NCBI GenBank assembly: GCA_016217735.1
Contig: JACRGQ010000036.1
Span: 1 to 36,441 of the forward strand
Length of the DNA: 36,441 nucleotides
Direction of reading: 5' to 3'
Source of the DNA: Nitrospinota bacterium
Lineage (GTDB): Bacteria; Nitrospinota_A; UBA7883; JACRGQ01
In this document: positions 22,005 to 31,029 of the stretch, piece by piece
Numbering within the stretch: position 1 is the first letter of the stretch
How the letters are laid out: each line of letters opens with the position of its first letter
The notes under the pieces: generated by a model
Database searches by the model: none
What the model saw: the letters and a program-made list of their open reading frames with translations, nothing else
What the model was told of the DNA's origin: nothing
Position numbers and translations under genes: made by a program

Positions 22005-22784
22005 ATGCATTTTTTAAAACCGATAATTGGTGTTTTTGTAGCCTATCTCCTCATAAAGATAGGAGTCCCGTTTTTAGGTTCGCTGTCCCATCCCGGCACG
22101 TGGCCGGTTGTGCCAACAGCCGTCATGAAAATGTACCTCTTCTTCATAATTGCGGGAGCTTTCTTGGCCAGCACGTTTAGCGAAGAGGGGTACAATGGGC
22201 TTGTCGGGCCGATAGTTGACCTGTACGGCAATCCGGCCAAGGCGAAACTTCGCCTTGGCGCCGTCACCGTCATCAGCCTCCTTGGTTGCTGGGTCGCCTA
22301 CCAGTATGTTAAGCCGACCTTCGAGGCACCGGTCGAACTGCGGTCGGTTCACCCCGCGCCTCCTTCCACGGCGAGCATGTGGGGCAAAACGTTTGAATTG
22401 CAGACGCTCAAAAATCCGTTCCGCGAAGACAAGGCGAATTTCGCCAAGAACGTGGAAGAGGGCGGAATCATCTATTACAAGAACTGCTTCTATTGCCATG
22501 GCGACAAGCAGGACGGTAAGGGACATTTCTACTCCGCATTCAACCCGATTCCCGCTAACTTTGTCGACGTTGGCACCATCGCGATGTTGACCGAGTCCTT
22601 CGTGTTCTGGCGTATCGGCACGGGTGGCCCCGGCCTTCCTTCCGAAGGTGCGCCGTGGGCAACCGCGATGCCGGTGTGGCACGCCATGCTTTCCGAGGAG
22701 GAAGTGTGGAAGGTTACAATGTTCATCTACGAACAGAGCGGGGTGCAGCCGCGCGTAACCGCGACTGTTGCAGAGAAGAAATAG
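22005..22784 (+). CDS. Membrane monohaem cytochrome c with three N-terminal helices
   Basis: 259 residues. Three hydrophobic segments (about 5-27, 36-55 and 80-98) are followed by a periplasmic cytochrome c domain with C161-F-Y-C164-H165 and the typical GDKQDGKGHFY segment after it. A late ATAMPVWHAML offers a methionine ligand. The combination of three helices and one cytochrome c looks like a membrane-docking subunit of the bd-like complex; I do not recognise a named family. Start supported by GGGAGACGAGGG upstream. It lies 19 bases after the dihaem cytochrome gene and 8 bases before the next start. Confidence 0.9.
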   Translation: MHFLKPIIGVFVAYLLIKIGVPFLGSLSHPGTWPVVPTAVMKMYLFFIIAGAFLASTFSEEGYNGLVGPIVDLYGNPAKAKLRLGAVTVISLLGCWVAYQYVKPTFEAPVELRSVHPAPPSTASMWGKTFELQTLKNPFREDKANFAKNVEEGGIIYYKNCFYCHGDKQDGKGHFYSAFNPIPANFVDVGTIAMLTESFVFWRIGTGGPGLPSEGAPWATAMPVWHAMLSEEEVWKVTMFIYEQSGVQPRVTATVAEKK

Positions 22785-22791
22785 GGGAGAA

Positions 22792-24354
22792 ATGACTACC
22801 ATGTCTTTATTTAAGAACGTACGAAAAACTGGCTTGGCGGTTGGGGCCCTGCTCTTCGCCGTAGCCACCCTTTTCGCCGTGCCTCAGGCCTTTGCCGCGG
22901 CCGGCGACGCCAAAAAAGGCGAAGCTATCTATCAGAAGCGCTGCTGGTGGTGTCACGGTAAGAAGGGTGGAGCCGATGGCCCCGCCACGAGCTTCCTGAT
23001 TCCGCCGCCGCGCGATTTCACGCTTGGCATGTACAAGTACAAGTCCAGCGAACCGAAAGCCGAAATCGTCAGGGATGAAGACCTATTCAAGATGATCTCA
23101 AACGGTATGCCGGGCACCGGTATGCCGAAGTGGGACGACATCCTGAACGAGCAGGACCGGTGGGACGTTGTTGCCTACATCAAGTCGCTTACCGACATGT
23201 TCGGCAAAACCCCGAATCCGCCCCAGATCGACCTGAGCAAGAAGATAAAAAGCTCGGCGGAAAGCATCGAACTGGGCAAGAAGGCGTTCCAGACCGCGAA
23301 ATGCTTCGAGTGCCATGGTCAGGTTGGCAAGGGCGACCTCACCAAAAAGCTGAAGGAAGACAGCGGCATCCGGGTGTGGCCGAGAAACCTCACCAAGCCG
23401 TGGACCTTCCGCGGCGGCACCACGGCGGAAGACATCTATGCCCGCGTGTCGAACGGCATTCCGAATACGCCGATGCCGTCGTTCGCGGCCGATGCCACCT
23501 CAAGCGGCAAGCTGTCGGTGGAAGACCGCTGGCACGTTGTCAACTACGTCATGTCCCTCGCCGAGCCGACCAGCAAGGTGAAAGACGGCGAAACCGTCGT
23601 GAAAGGCTTCAAGCGCGATGCGATGCCGAAGGACGAAAACGACGCCGCCTGGAGCGAAACGCAGGGTACCGCGTATTTCCTCGTTCCCCAGATAATCCAG
23701 AAAGAGCGCTTCTTCACCCCGGCGAACGACCTCGTCAAGGTGAAAGCGCTTTACAATGACAAGGAAATCGCGTTCCTTCTCGAGTGGGATGACCGCACCA
23801 AGAGCATCGCTGGCGATCCGGCCGCGGAACTCATCGCGTGGGACACCATCAGCCCCGACATGATCGCGGTTCAGACCCCGATCGTTCTCCCCACCGGTTC
23901 GGAAAAGCCGTACTTCGGCCATGGCGACGCTACCCATGCGGTTTCCATGATGGCTTGGAGTTCCGGCACATCCACCGTTCCGGCTGCTGGCATGATGGCC
24001 ATCTACACCGGTACCGGCAAGAGAACCGCTGGTGATGCGGCAGCCGCCGGTTTCACCTCCACCGGTTCTTACAAGGACGGCACCTGGAAGGTGATGATGA
24101 AGCGGAAGCTCGTCACCGCCAACAAGGACAAGGATACCCAGTTCGAGGTTGGCCGCTTCATCCCGATTGCGTTCGCAAACTGGGATGGCTCCAACGGCGA
24201 AGCGGGCTCCAAGCACACCATGACCTCCTGGTGCTGGCTGTTGCTGCAACCGCCCACCGGCAAAGAAGTGTACTTGGTTCCGTTGCTGGTGCTGATACTC
24301 CTCGCGGGTGGTCAGTTGGCGGCCGCGAAATACCTTGAGAAAAACCGAAAGTAA
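22792..24354 (+). CDS. Dihaem cytochrome c fused to an ethylbenzene-dehydrogenase-gamma-like haem domain
   Basis: 520 residues. After a Sec signal peptide (cleavage near residue 36, after AFA) come two cytochrome c domains with C51-W-W-C54-H55 and C171-F-E-C174-H175. From about residue 270 to 490 follows a beta-rich domain (FLVPQIIQKERFF, EIAFLLEWDDRT) of the kind found in gamma subunits of type II molybdoenzymes such as ethylbenzene dehydrogenase and nitrite oxidoreductase, where it binds a haem b. A C-terminal helix (about 497-513) anchors it. In those systems the gamma subunit passes electrons from the molybdenum enzyme to cytochrome c. No molybdenum subunit is in the window. The ATG at 22792 fits the GGGGAG site; the ATG at 22801 is an alternative. 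Confidence 0.88.
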   Translation: MTTMSLFKNVRKTGLAVGALLFAVATLFAVPQAFAAAGDAKKGEAIYQKRCWWCHGKKGGADGPATSFLIPPPRDFTLGMYKYKSSEPKAEIVRDEDLFKMISNGMPGTGMPKWDDILNEQDRWDVVAYIKSLTDMFGKTPNPPQIDLSKKIKSSAESIELGKKAFQTAKCFECHGQVGKGDLTKKLKEDSGIRVWPRNLTKPWTFRGGTTAEDIYARVSNGIPNTPMPSFAADATSSGKLSVEDRWHVVNYVMSLAEPTSKVKDGETVVKGFKRDAMPKDENDAAWSETQGTAYFLVPQIIQKERFFTPANDLVKVKALYNDKEIAFLLEWDDRTKSIAGDPAAELIAWDTISPDMIAVQTPIVLPTGSEKPYFGHGDATHAVSMMAWSSGTSTVPAAGMMAIYTGTGKRTAGDAAAAGFTSTGSYKDGTWKVMMKRKLVTANKDKDTQFEVGRFIPIAFANWDGSNGEAGSKHTMTSWCWLLLQPPTGKEVYLVPLLVLILLAGGQLAAAKYLEKNRK

Positions 24355-24388
24355 CAGGTTGAAATTTTAACCAGAAAGGATAGGGGAC

Positions 24389-25051
24389 ATGATAAAAAGA
24401 GGTATTACCGTATTTGCATTGGCGCTCCTGCTCGCGGTTCCGTCCGCGTTTGCGGCGGATGGGGGGGCAATCGTTAAACCGTGTGGCAGTTGCCACAAGC
24501 TGACCGGCCCGGCCGTAAAGACCATCGCGGAAGTGAAGGCCCGGAAAGCGCCCGACCTGTTCTACGCGGGCAGCAAGTTTAACAAGGACTGGCTGGTGGG
24601 GTTCCTTCAGAACCCGACCGTTATCCGTCCCGCCGGCACCGTGTATGCCAACAACATCAAGACCACGGGCGACACCGACACGGTGGCCGCTCCGCCGAAG
24701 TGCGCCTCCAAGCTGAGCGCCGGTGACGCCGCCGCGGCAGCCGATTACCTTATGACCCTCAAGGATGCCAGCATGAAGGCCGGCGTCGCGAAGATCGGCG
24801 AATTCTCCAAGGCCAAGGCCAAGATGCTTGTAATCAAGACCGAAGCCTGCAACGGCTGCCACTCCATCGAAGGCAACGGCGGTTTGTCCTGCCCGACGTT
24901 TGAAGGAATTGGCAAACGGTTGAACCCGGATTGGGTGTACTCCTTCGTGCAAGATCCGCAGCACTGGGATCCGAAGGTCTGGATGGCAAAGCGTGAGCTT
25001 GATGACGCGTCCATGCAGCTTGTTGTGAACTACATCGCTTCGTTGAAATAA
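24389..25051 (+). CDS. Periplasmic dihaem cytochrome c
   Basis: 220 residues. Sec signal peptide (cleavage after AFA near 22), then two haem sites, C32-G-S-C35-H36 immediately at the mature N terminus and C154-N-G-C157-H158. The parts around them (FNKDWLVGFLQNPTVIRP and LNPDWVYSFVQDPQHWDP) repeat each other, which points to an internal duplication of one cytochrome domain. It is soluble in the periplasm and probably shuttles electrons inside this cluster. AAAGGATAGGGG precedes the ATG, 34 bases after the previous stop. Confidence 0.9.
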   Translation: MIKRGITVFALALLLAVPSAFAADGGAIVKPCGSCHKLTGPAVKTIAEVKARKAPDLFYAGSKFNKDWLVGFLQNPTVIRPAGTVYANNIKTTGDTDTVAAPPKCASKLSAGDAAAAADYLMTLKDASMKAGVAKIGEFSKAKAKMLVIKTEACNGCHSIEGNGGLSCPTFEGIGKRLNPDWVYSFVQDPQHWDPKVWMAKRELDDASMQLVVNYIASLK

Positions 25052-25065
25052 GGAGGAGGTTATAG

Positions 25066-25449
25066 ATGAAAACGATGGTAATTTCAAAGTTCTCCGCGGC
25101 GATCTTCGCGGCGGCGCTCTTCCTGGCGGGCGGGATGGTTGGTTCGGCCTCGGCGGAAACCGCCGCTGATAATTACAACTTGTACTGTGTTCAGTGCCAC
25201 GGCACCGCCGGTACCGGCAAAGGGATCAACTCGCCGTATCTGGCGGTTGCCCCCAGAAATCACTCGGATCCAAAAGCGATGGGCGAGCTTTCCGATGCGA
25301 ACGTCGCGCTGGCTATCAAAGAAGGCGGTTCGGCGGTCGGCAAGTCCACGCAGATGCCCTCTTTCAAGCACAACTTGACCGATGCGGAAATAAAGGACAT
25401 CGTTGCCCTTCTCCGCACCAAGTGCAAATGCACGGGTGCCGCGAAATAA
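25066..25449 (+). CDS. Small periplasmic monohaem cytochrome c
   Basis: 127 residues. Sec signal peptide (cleavage after ASA near 30), one haem site C41-V-Q-C44-H45 followed by GTAGTGKG, and a methionine ligand candidate in TQMPSFKHNL (near 102). The family is the class I cytochrome c / CccA type. The C terminus holds two more cysteines (KCKC, near 120) that are not part of a haem motif. It is the last gene of the cluster, with AAGGAGGAGG just upstream of the ATG, and is a likely soluble electron donor or acceptor. Confidence 0.92.
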   Translation: MKTMVISKFSAAIFAAALFLAGGMVGSASAETAADNYNLYCVQCHGTAGTGKGINSPYLAVAPRNHSDPKAMGELSDANVALAIKEGGSAVGKSTQMPSFKHNLTDAEIKDIVALLRTKCKCTGAAK

Positions 25450-25461
25450 GGAATAACCTTA

Positions 25462-25486
25462 TTTACAGTTTTTAACGCGCTGTAAA
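25462..25486 (+). repeat. Inverted repeat between last cytochrome gene and terminator
   Basis: TTTACAG, eleven bases, CTGTAAA: a perfect 7-bp inverted repeat directly after the coding region, 15 bases before the terminator stem. It may be a 3'-end stabilising hairpin. Confidence 0.5.
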
Positions 25487-25500
25487 GCGATGGCTTATGG

Positions 25501-25532
25501 GGGCGGTGAGAAACACTCACCGCCCTTTTTTT
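25501..25532 (+). terminator. Intrinsic terminator of the cytochrome cluster
   Basis: Perfect 10-bp stem (GGGCGGTGAG / CTCACCGCCC) with a 5-base loop, followed by a run of seven T residues. Confidence 0.95.
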
Positions 25533-25624
25533 ATTCAAAGGCTTGCTATCGTCGCGATCCCGGCATTTCCTTCAAAATGATACATAATTGTTTTTCGATA
25601 CCAATAAGCCGATGGACGATTTTA

Positions 25625-25633
25625 TGATATACT
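25625..25633 (+). promoter_or_regulatory. Extended -10 promoter element
   Basis: TGATATACT at 25625-25633 fits an extended -10 box (TG-N-TATACT). No good -35 hexamer is seen at 17 bases. It would start a transcript about 60 bases before the small membrane peptide gene. Confidence 0.4.
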
Positions 25634-25696
25634 CAAATCCGGCTTAAACCTGAACAAAACATTAAAATGTTGACTTATTTAGAGGGGGAATTGCGA

Positions 25697-25825
25697 ATGG
25701 AAATGCGAATGCAAGTGCGGACGGTGTTGAAAAGCTTCACCCTGTTGGATTGGATGATTCACTTTGGGGTGTTTGCGAATATGGTGGTAACGCTTTATAT
25801 TGTCTGGTATGTAATTACAAAATAA
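25697..25825 (+). CDS. 42-residue single-helix membrane peptide
   Basis: ATG with GAGGGGG 8 bases upstream opens a 42-codon frame. The product has a short basic N terminus (MEMRMQVRTVLK), a hydrophobic helix of about 25 residues with conserved-looking aromatic residues (LDWMIHFGVFANMVVTLY) and ends ITK. It contains one histidine in the membrane segment. No relative is recognised. It stands alone after the cytochrome terminator and 134 bases before the response regulator gene. It may be a small respiratory subunit or a regulatory peptide; too short for firm assignment. Confidence 0.5.
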   Translation: MEMRMQVRTVLKSFTLLDWMIHFGVFANMVVTLYIVWYVITK

Positions 25826-25968
25826 AGGCTGTATATTCAATGTGTTGCGCGTGCGGGAGGTGTGGCTTTGGCACATTGCCTGAAAGCGTGATTTACTAAC
25901 GTCAATGTCGAGAGCCTGTCCGGTAACTTGGGGTGACGGATGTGGCGGTCTTTTAGAGGGTGATCGCA

Positions 25969-27426
25969 GTGGAAGAGATTGTTGAGTCAGGGCGAGCGGG
26001 AGCGGTGCATCGTCAGCCGATTGTCATTATCGACGATGACAAGGCAATCCGCAAAACCCTTCAATTGCATTTTGAACCTCAAGGCATGCAGGTCATTACC
26101 GCGAATTTTGCCAAGGAGGGATTGGAAAAGCTGGAACAACTGGATTCGGCAATCGTCATTCTTGATCTGCGGCTGCCCGATACGGATGGCGTGGAAATCC
26201 TCAAGGAACTCGGCAAAACGGGGAAGAACTACTATTCCATCATAATCACCGCGTATCCGGATATGGAGTCCACGGTCAAGGCGGTGCAGTGCGGCGTCGG
26301 CGAATACATTCACAAGCCGATAGACATTCAGGAACTGGACATCGCCGTGGCGAAAGCCGAGGATTTTTTCTCCAGCCTCAAGGCAAACAATGAATCGCTC
26401 GTGCCCGTGCCGCCGCTGGATAATTCCGACACCGTGTTCGTGGGCAAGGGCCAGCTGATGAAAGAGGTTTTCAAGATGGTGGGGATGGTCTCGATGAGCA
26501 AGTCCCCCGTTCTCATAACCGGGGAAAGCGGCACCGGCAAGGAATTGGTGGCCAAGGCGATTCACCTCTCCAGCAAGAATGCGTCATCCCCCTTTATTTC
26601 CATCAACTGTTCCGCCATCGTGGACACGCTGCTCGAATCGGAACTGTTCGGGCACGTTAAGGGGGCGTTTACGGGCGCCATAAACGCCAAAGACGGCAAG
26701 TTCGCCCTGGCCGGAGACGGAACCATATTTCTTGATGAAATCTCGGAAATGAGCTTTGGTCTCCAGGCGAAAATCCTGCGCGTGTTGCAAGAGCGCGAAT
26801 TTGAACAGGTGGGGGGAAAGACCCAGATAAAGGCCAACTGCCGCATCCTTTATGCGACCAACAAGAACCTTGAGCAGATGGTAAGGGAGGGGAAGTTCAG
26901 GGAAGACCTCTATTACCGCATAAAAGTGATAAACATACACATCCCCCCGCTGCGGGAGAGGGTGGAGGATATTCCGCACCTGGCGCTTTATTTCATCGCG
27001 AAAAAAGGGATGGAAACGGATCGCGGCATAAAACATGTTTCCCGCGAGGCCCTCAATTGGCTGATGAATCAGCAATGGCCGGGCAACGTTCGGCAGCTTG
27101 AGAATGCCATTACGCACACGGTTATCATGTCCCGCGGCGACAGGCTCTTCCTCAAGCATTTCATGGCGGCCCGCAATGGGAGCGCGGGCAACGAAGAGCC
27201 GGCGCAGGAGGCGGGCCTCGATGCTTCCGTGCTTACTCCAAAAGACGGTTATCGCCCGGTCTCCCTGAACGAGGTTGAAAAGGAACAGATCGCCCGGACG
27301 CTGAACCACACGAAATGGCACAAGGGCGAAACATGCCGGATACTCGGGATCACCCGCCCCCGTCTCGACAGAAAAATAAAGAAATACGGAATAGTTTCTT
27401 TGCATCAATACCTTCAGGACGACTGA
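25969..27426 (+). CDS. Sigma-54-dependent response regulator (NtrC family)
   Basis: 485 residues in the order receiver, AAA+ and Fis-type DNA-binding domains. The receiver has the acidic triad D22-D23-D24 and the phospho-acceptor D66 (VILDLRLPD). The AAA+ domain has Walker A GESGTGKE (185-192) and the sigma-54 contact motif GAFTGA (232-237), so it can activate sigma-54 RNA polymerase. The last 45 residues form the helix-turn-helix (ETCRILGITRPRLDRKIKKYG). GTG at 25969 was chosen because GAGGGTGA lies five bases upstream; a GTG at 25960 adds three residues. A PAS histidine kinase lies at the other end of the same gene group and is its likely partner. Its targets may include the genes in between. 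Confidence 0.93.
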   Translation: MEEIVESGRAGAVHRQPIVIIDDDKAIRKTLQLHFEPQGMQVITANFAKEGLEKLEQLDSAIVILDLRLPDTDGVEILKELGKTGKNYYSIIITAYPDMESTVKAVQCGVGEYIHKPIDIQELDIAVAKAEDFFSSLKANNESLVPVPPLDNSDTVFVGKGQLMKEVFKMVGMVSMSKSPVLITGESGTGKELVAKAIHLSSKNASSPFISINCSAIVDTLLESELFGHVKGAFTGAINAKDGKFALAGDGTIFLDEISEMSFGLQAKILRVLQEREFEQVGGKTQIKANCRILYATNKNLEQMVREGKFREDLYYRIKVINIHIPPLRERVEDIPHLALYFIAKKGMETDRGIKHVSREALNWLMNQQWPGNVRQLENAITHTVIMSRGDRLFLKHFMAARNGSAGNEEPAQEAGLDASVLTPKDGYRPVSLNEVEKEQIARTLNHTKWHKGETCRILGITRPRLDRKIKKYGIVSLHQYLQDD

Positions 27427-27451
27427 TGCCGCCGCGGCGAGGGGGGAATGC

Positions 27452-28114
27452 ATGGATCCGCTGATGGACCTTGCCCTTCTTGTCCAGCATGGCGAGAACA
27501 GGGAAGCGGTGCTGTGCGCCGAAAAGCTCCTCGCTGAATCGTACACCGTGGAGCAGGTGGTGGAGGCCGTTGCCAAAGGGGTCGCCATCCTCCGCAACAA
27601 ATGCACCATAGAGAATTTCCAGCTTTTGGACGTGCTGCTTGCCTGCCGGGCGATGACCGAGGTGGTGGACGAATGTGTGGCGATAAAGCTGAAACAGCGG
27701 ATGGACGGCGCGGCCGGGGATTATGAGCGCGCCGCCGGGGCGCCCCCGCGTAAAACGATCGTCATTGGAACGATTCAAGGGGACGTGCATGACCTCGGGA
27801 AGCATGTGATGGCCACGCTGTGCCGCTTCAACAACCTCAAGGTCGTCAATTTGGGAAAAGACGTTCCGGTTGAAAATTTTATTGTCGCCGCGCGCAAAGA
27901 GAAGGCCGATTTTGTCGGTGTTTCCAGTCTCATGAGCGTCTGCCTGCCCAAGATAAAAATGATAAAGCCGGCGTTGGCCGCGCAGGGGCTGGAACATGTA
28001 AAGGTCATTGGGGGCGGTTCCGCCGTTCAACAGAGCTCCGCGGAAATGCTGCGGCTCGATTACCTTGCCTTCGACGCTTTCGACGGGCTTGACTATCTTT
28101 GTAAGACAGTCTGA
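27452..28114 (+). CDS. Corrinoid (B12-binding) protein of a methyltransferase system
   Basis: 220 residues. The N-terminal 90 form the helical cap (B12-binding-2 type) and the rest a Rossmann-like corrinoid domain. The signature D111-V-H113-D-L-G116 supplies the lower-ligand histidine; the SxL (VSSLMS) and GG (VIGGGSA) segments that hold the nucleotide tail are also present. Relatives are MtaC, MtbC and the O-demethylase corrinoid proteins, which carry a methyl group between two methyltransferases in the cytoplasm. The stop codon overlaps the start of the next gene (TGATG), so the two are translationally coupled. Confidence 0.92.
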   Translation: MDPLMDLALLVQHGENREAVLCAEKLLAESYTVEQVVEAVAKGVAILRNKCTIENFQLLDVLLACRAMTEVVDECVAIKLKQRMDGAAGDYERAAGAPPRKTIVIGTIQGDVHDLGKHVMATLCRFNNLKVVNLGKDVPVENFIVAARKEKADFVGVSSLMSVCLPKIKMIKPALAAQGLEHVKVIGGGSAVQQSSAEMLRLDYLAFDAFDGLDYLCKTV

Positions 28115-31029
28115 TGCCCCAGCGTGTTGACACATCCGCCATGAACTCCTCGGAACGGGTTTTCTCCCTGTTGAAATTCCTGGAGGCCGACCGTCCCCCC
28201 GTTATCCCTGAAATATTCGGCGTGGCCGCCACGCTCACCGGCGAGACGCCGCGCAACTACGTCAGTTCCGGCTCCGTGCTGGCAAAGTGCCAGATCGAAG
28301 CGCGGAAGATGATCGGCCACGATGCCGTTTTCGCCGTCGCGGATTTGTGCGTCGAGCCGGAGGCAATCGGCTGCGGCATCGTTTATCCGGAAGACAACTA
28401 TCCGTATGTGAAGGAACCGGTTATTCAAAATCCCGCCGACTTCAAGAAGCTCTCCGTTCCGGATCCCCGCACCGGCGGGCGGATGCCGGAGATGCTGAAC
28501 GCGGTGCGTATCCTGAAAAAGGAAATGGGGGGGTGCATCCCGGTTGTGGCGGGGGCGAGCGGCCCGATGACGATAGCCTCGCGCATCATGGATATCGAGA
28601 AAATGCTTTATATGATCGTGGATGAACCCGCCCGCTTCCGCGAGATCCTGGATTATTGCGGCGAGGTGTGTTTCACCTGGATGTTCGCACTTGCCGCCGA
28701 AGGGGCGGATATCGTGATTATGTCGGATCCCGCGTCTTCGCCTTCGGTGCTGCCGGCGAAAATCTACCGGGAGTTCGCGGAAGGCTCCGTCCATTCCATT
28801 TTTACCCGCCTGAAGCAGGCGTTCCCCGAAAAATTCACTTGGTATTCCGTCGCGGGTCCGCTCCAGAACAACACCGCGATCATCAGCTATGCCGGGGCGG
28901 ACATCACGACGGTTGATTATGTCGTTCCGATTGAAGCGGCGATGGAGTATTCGGGCATTACGGCGATAAACGGAAACGTGAAGCCGCTTCTCTTCCTCGA
29001 ATCGAACCCGGATGAAATCCGCGCCGAGGCGCGGAAGCTGTTCAAGGCCACGCGGGTGCGGGAGCGCTTTATTTTGGGGAGCGGCTGCGAGATACCCCTG
29101 TATTCGGCCGCGGAGAACATCAAAGCGCTCGTGCGGGCGGCTGAAGAAGAAAAAACGTATTTTGAAGAAGTTAACAGCCATTTCAAAGGGGCGAAAACGG
29201 TTTCGATCTTTCCGCACAAGAAAAAGATATACGTGAAACCTGGGTCGGTGCTGCTGGATGCCATAAACCATTCCGGCGTTCAGGTAACAAGCTATTGCAC
29301 CCGGAGCGGTTCATGCGGGAAGTGCCTGGTCAAGCTGAAACGGGGCTCGGCGCATTATCCCGGGGAGCCGGAGTACATCCAGCTTCAAAGCCGGGACGGC
29401 GCTCCGGACGAGCGCTTGGCGTGCCACATACGGGTGGACGAGGAAATGGATATATACATCCCCTATTTCAGCAGGATACTTTCCAATTCCGCCGCGGCCG
29501 CGGAAGGGTTGATAAAGACGTCCGTTGAGGACGAGGTTGCTTCATACGGCTTTTCCCGCTCAATCGTAATCGAATCGATTGGCGAGGTGTCCCTGATGTC
29601 GTTGCCGATGCCGCTTTCCTGCGAAGAGTGGTTACGCGGGAGGTTTCCGGATTTCCGGATCGACCCCGATGTCATGGGCCGGTTTGCGTCGCTTGCGCAA
29701 GGGGAGGGGAGGCATCTGTTCGCCGTGCTGGACGCGGACAGGAAGGAGATTCTGGATTTTTCCGTTTCGGAGAAGATATACGGCCTCGCGGTGGATATTG
29801 GAACCACCACGATATCCGCATATGTGCATGACCTGCGGGATGGAAAATTGGTTTGTGTCGGCTCCACCGAAAACGCGCAGAACCGGTGGGGGCAGGACAT
29901 TATCACCAGAAGCACCAGCGTGATCAATGATCCGTCATTGCTTGGCCCGCTGCAGCGGAGCCTCGTTGAAGGGATAAACTATCTTATTTCCACGTTTCAC
30001 CAAAGCCACTCGCTGCCGAACAATCAAATTTACGATATGACCATCGTGGGGAACCCGGTGATAATCCATCTGCTGCTTGGATTGAACCCGGAACTGCTTA
30101 CCCAGTCCCCTTTTATTCCCACGGTAACGGGGTGGATTTCCATGACGGCGGGGGACTTCCATCCCCCCGCCGATTTTTCCGTCAATCCGAAATGCAGGGT
30201 GGAGGTATTGCCAAGCATCGGCGGGTTCGTGGGGGCGGACGCCGTTGCCGGCGTGCTTGCCGCCTCAATGCATAGAAAGGATGAAATGTCGCTTTTTGTG
30301 GATATCGGCACGAACGGCGAGGTGGTTCTGGGGAACAAATCAAAGTTATTCTGCACTTCCGTCGCGGCGGGGCCGGCGTTTGAGGGGCCCAGCCTGACGC
30401 ACGGCCACATGGTGAGAAACGGGATTATCAGTTCGATGAAGATAAACGGCGGCGGCGAGTTCGTCTTTAAAACTATCGGAGGCTCCGTGCCGCTGGGGTT
30501 GTGCGGTTCCGCCGTTATCGATATTTTATCCGAGTTCGTCCGCCACAAGTTGATCGATGACCGGGGGAAATTCCTGAATGAAGCGGAAAACCCGAACATC
30601 AAAAATGGGCACTATATCGTGGTCGCCAAGCAGAAGACCGCCATTTTCAAGCCCATTACCGTATCGGGCAAAGATATCGAGGAGATACAGAAAGCGAAAT
30701 CGGCCATCCGCACGGCCATCGATCTTCTCATAATGGAGGCGCACATACGCCCGGAGGATATTCGCAATATTTATTTGTCCGGCACCTTCGGCGTTTCGAT
30801 CAACGTCGAAAACGCGAAAATGATAGGGATGATCCCGGATTTCCCTTGGGCGAAAGTCCGGTTTATAAAGAACTCCGCGGGGGTCGGGGCGCGTATCGCC
30901 CTGCTCTCCCGCAACGCGCGGATGGAAGCCAGGGCCATCCCCGCCAGCGCGAAATACCTGAATCTCGCGAACCATCCGGAATTCATCGCCCACTTTATCG
31001 GGAATATGCTTTTTCCGGCGCCGCGATGA
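28114..31029 (+). CDS. Fusion of a UroD/MtaA-type methyltransferase with a RACE corrinoid-activating protein
   Basis: 971 residues. Residues about 10-345 form a barrel of the uroporphyrinogen decarboxylase/MtaA family. The zinc motif H-x-C of MtaA/MtbA is replaced by Y244-S-V246, while the later cysteine C325 (GSGCEIP) remains. From 360 to 450 lies a [2Fe-2S] domain with C395, C401, C404 and C437. From about 556 to the end runs an ASKHA ATPase domain (DIGTTT at 561, DIGTNGE at 730). The latter two parts are the layout of RACE/RamA proteins, which use ATP to reduce inactive Co(II) corrinoid. A methyltransferase and its corrinoid activator in one chain is uncommon to my knowledge. ATG at 28141 is a possible alternative start. 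Confidence 0.88.
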   Translation: MPQRVDTSAMNSSERVFSLLKFLEADRPPVIPEIFGVAATLTGETPRNYVSSGSVLAKCQIEARKMIGHDAVFAVADLCVEPEAIGCGIVYPEDNYPYVKEPVIQNPADFKKLSVPDPRTGGRMPEMLNAVRILKKEMGGCIPVVAGASGPMTIASRIMDIEKMLYMIVDEPARFREILDYCGEVCFTWMFALAAEGADIVIMSDPASSPSVLPAKIYREFAEGSVHSIFTRLKQAFPEKFTWYSVAGPLQNNTAIISYAGADITTVDYVVPIEAAMEYSGITAINGNVKPLLFLESNPDEIRAEARKLFKATRVRERFILGSGCEIPLYSAAENIKALVRAAEEEKTYFEEVNSHFKGAKTVSIFPHKKKIYVKPGSVLLDAINHSGVQVTSYCTRSGSCGKCLVKLKRGSAHYPGEPEYIQLQSRDGAPDERLACHIRVDEEMDIYIPYFSRILSNSAAAAEGLIKTSVEDEVASYGFSRSIVIESIGEVSLMSLPMPLSCEEWLRGRFPDFRIDPDVMGRFASLAQGEGRHLFAVLDADRKEILDFSVSEKIYGLAVDIGTTTISAYVHDLRDGKLVCVGSTENAQNRWGQDIITRSTSVINDPSLLGPLQRSLVEGINYLISTFHQSHSLPNNQIYDMTIVGNPVIIHLLLGLNPELLTQSPFIPTVTGWISMTAGDFHPPADFSVNPKCRVEVLPSIGGFVGADAVAGVLAASMHRKDEMSLFVDIGTNGEVVLGNKSKLFCTSVAAGPAFEGPSLTHGHMVRNGIISSMKINGGGEFVFKTIGGSVPLGLCGSAVIDILSEFVRHKLIDDRGKFLNEAENPNIKNGHYIVVAKQKTAIFKPITVSGKDIEEIQKAKSAIRTAIDLLIMEAHIRPEDIRNIYLSGTFGVSINVENAKMIGMIPDFPWAKVRFIKNSAGVGARIALLSRNARMEARAIPASAKYLNLANHPEFIAHFIGNMLFPAPR

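Noticed and set aside
25867-25880. TTGGCACATTGCC as a sigma-54 promoter before the response regulator
   Set aside because: The distance between GG and GC is six bases instead of ten, so it does not fit the -24/-12 geometry.
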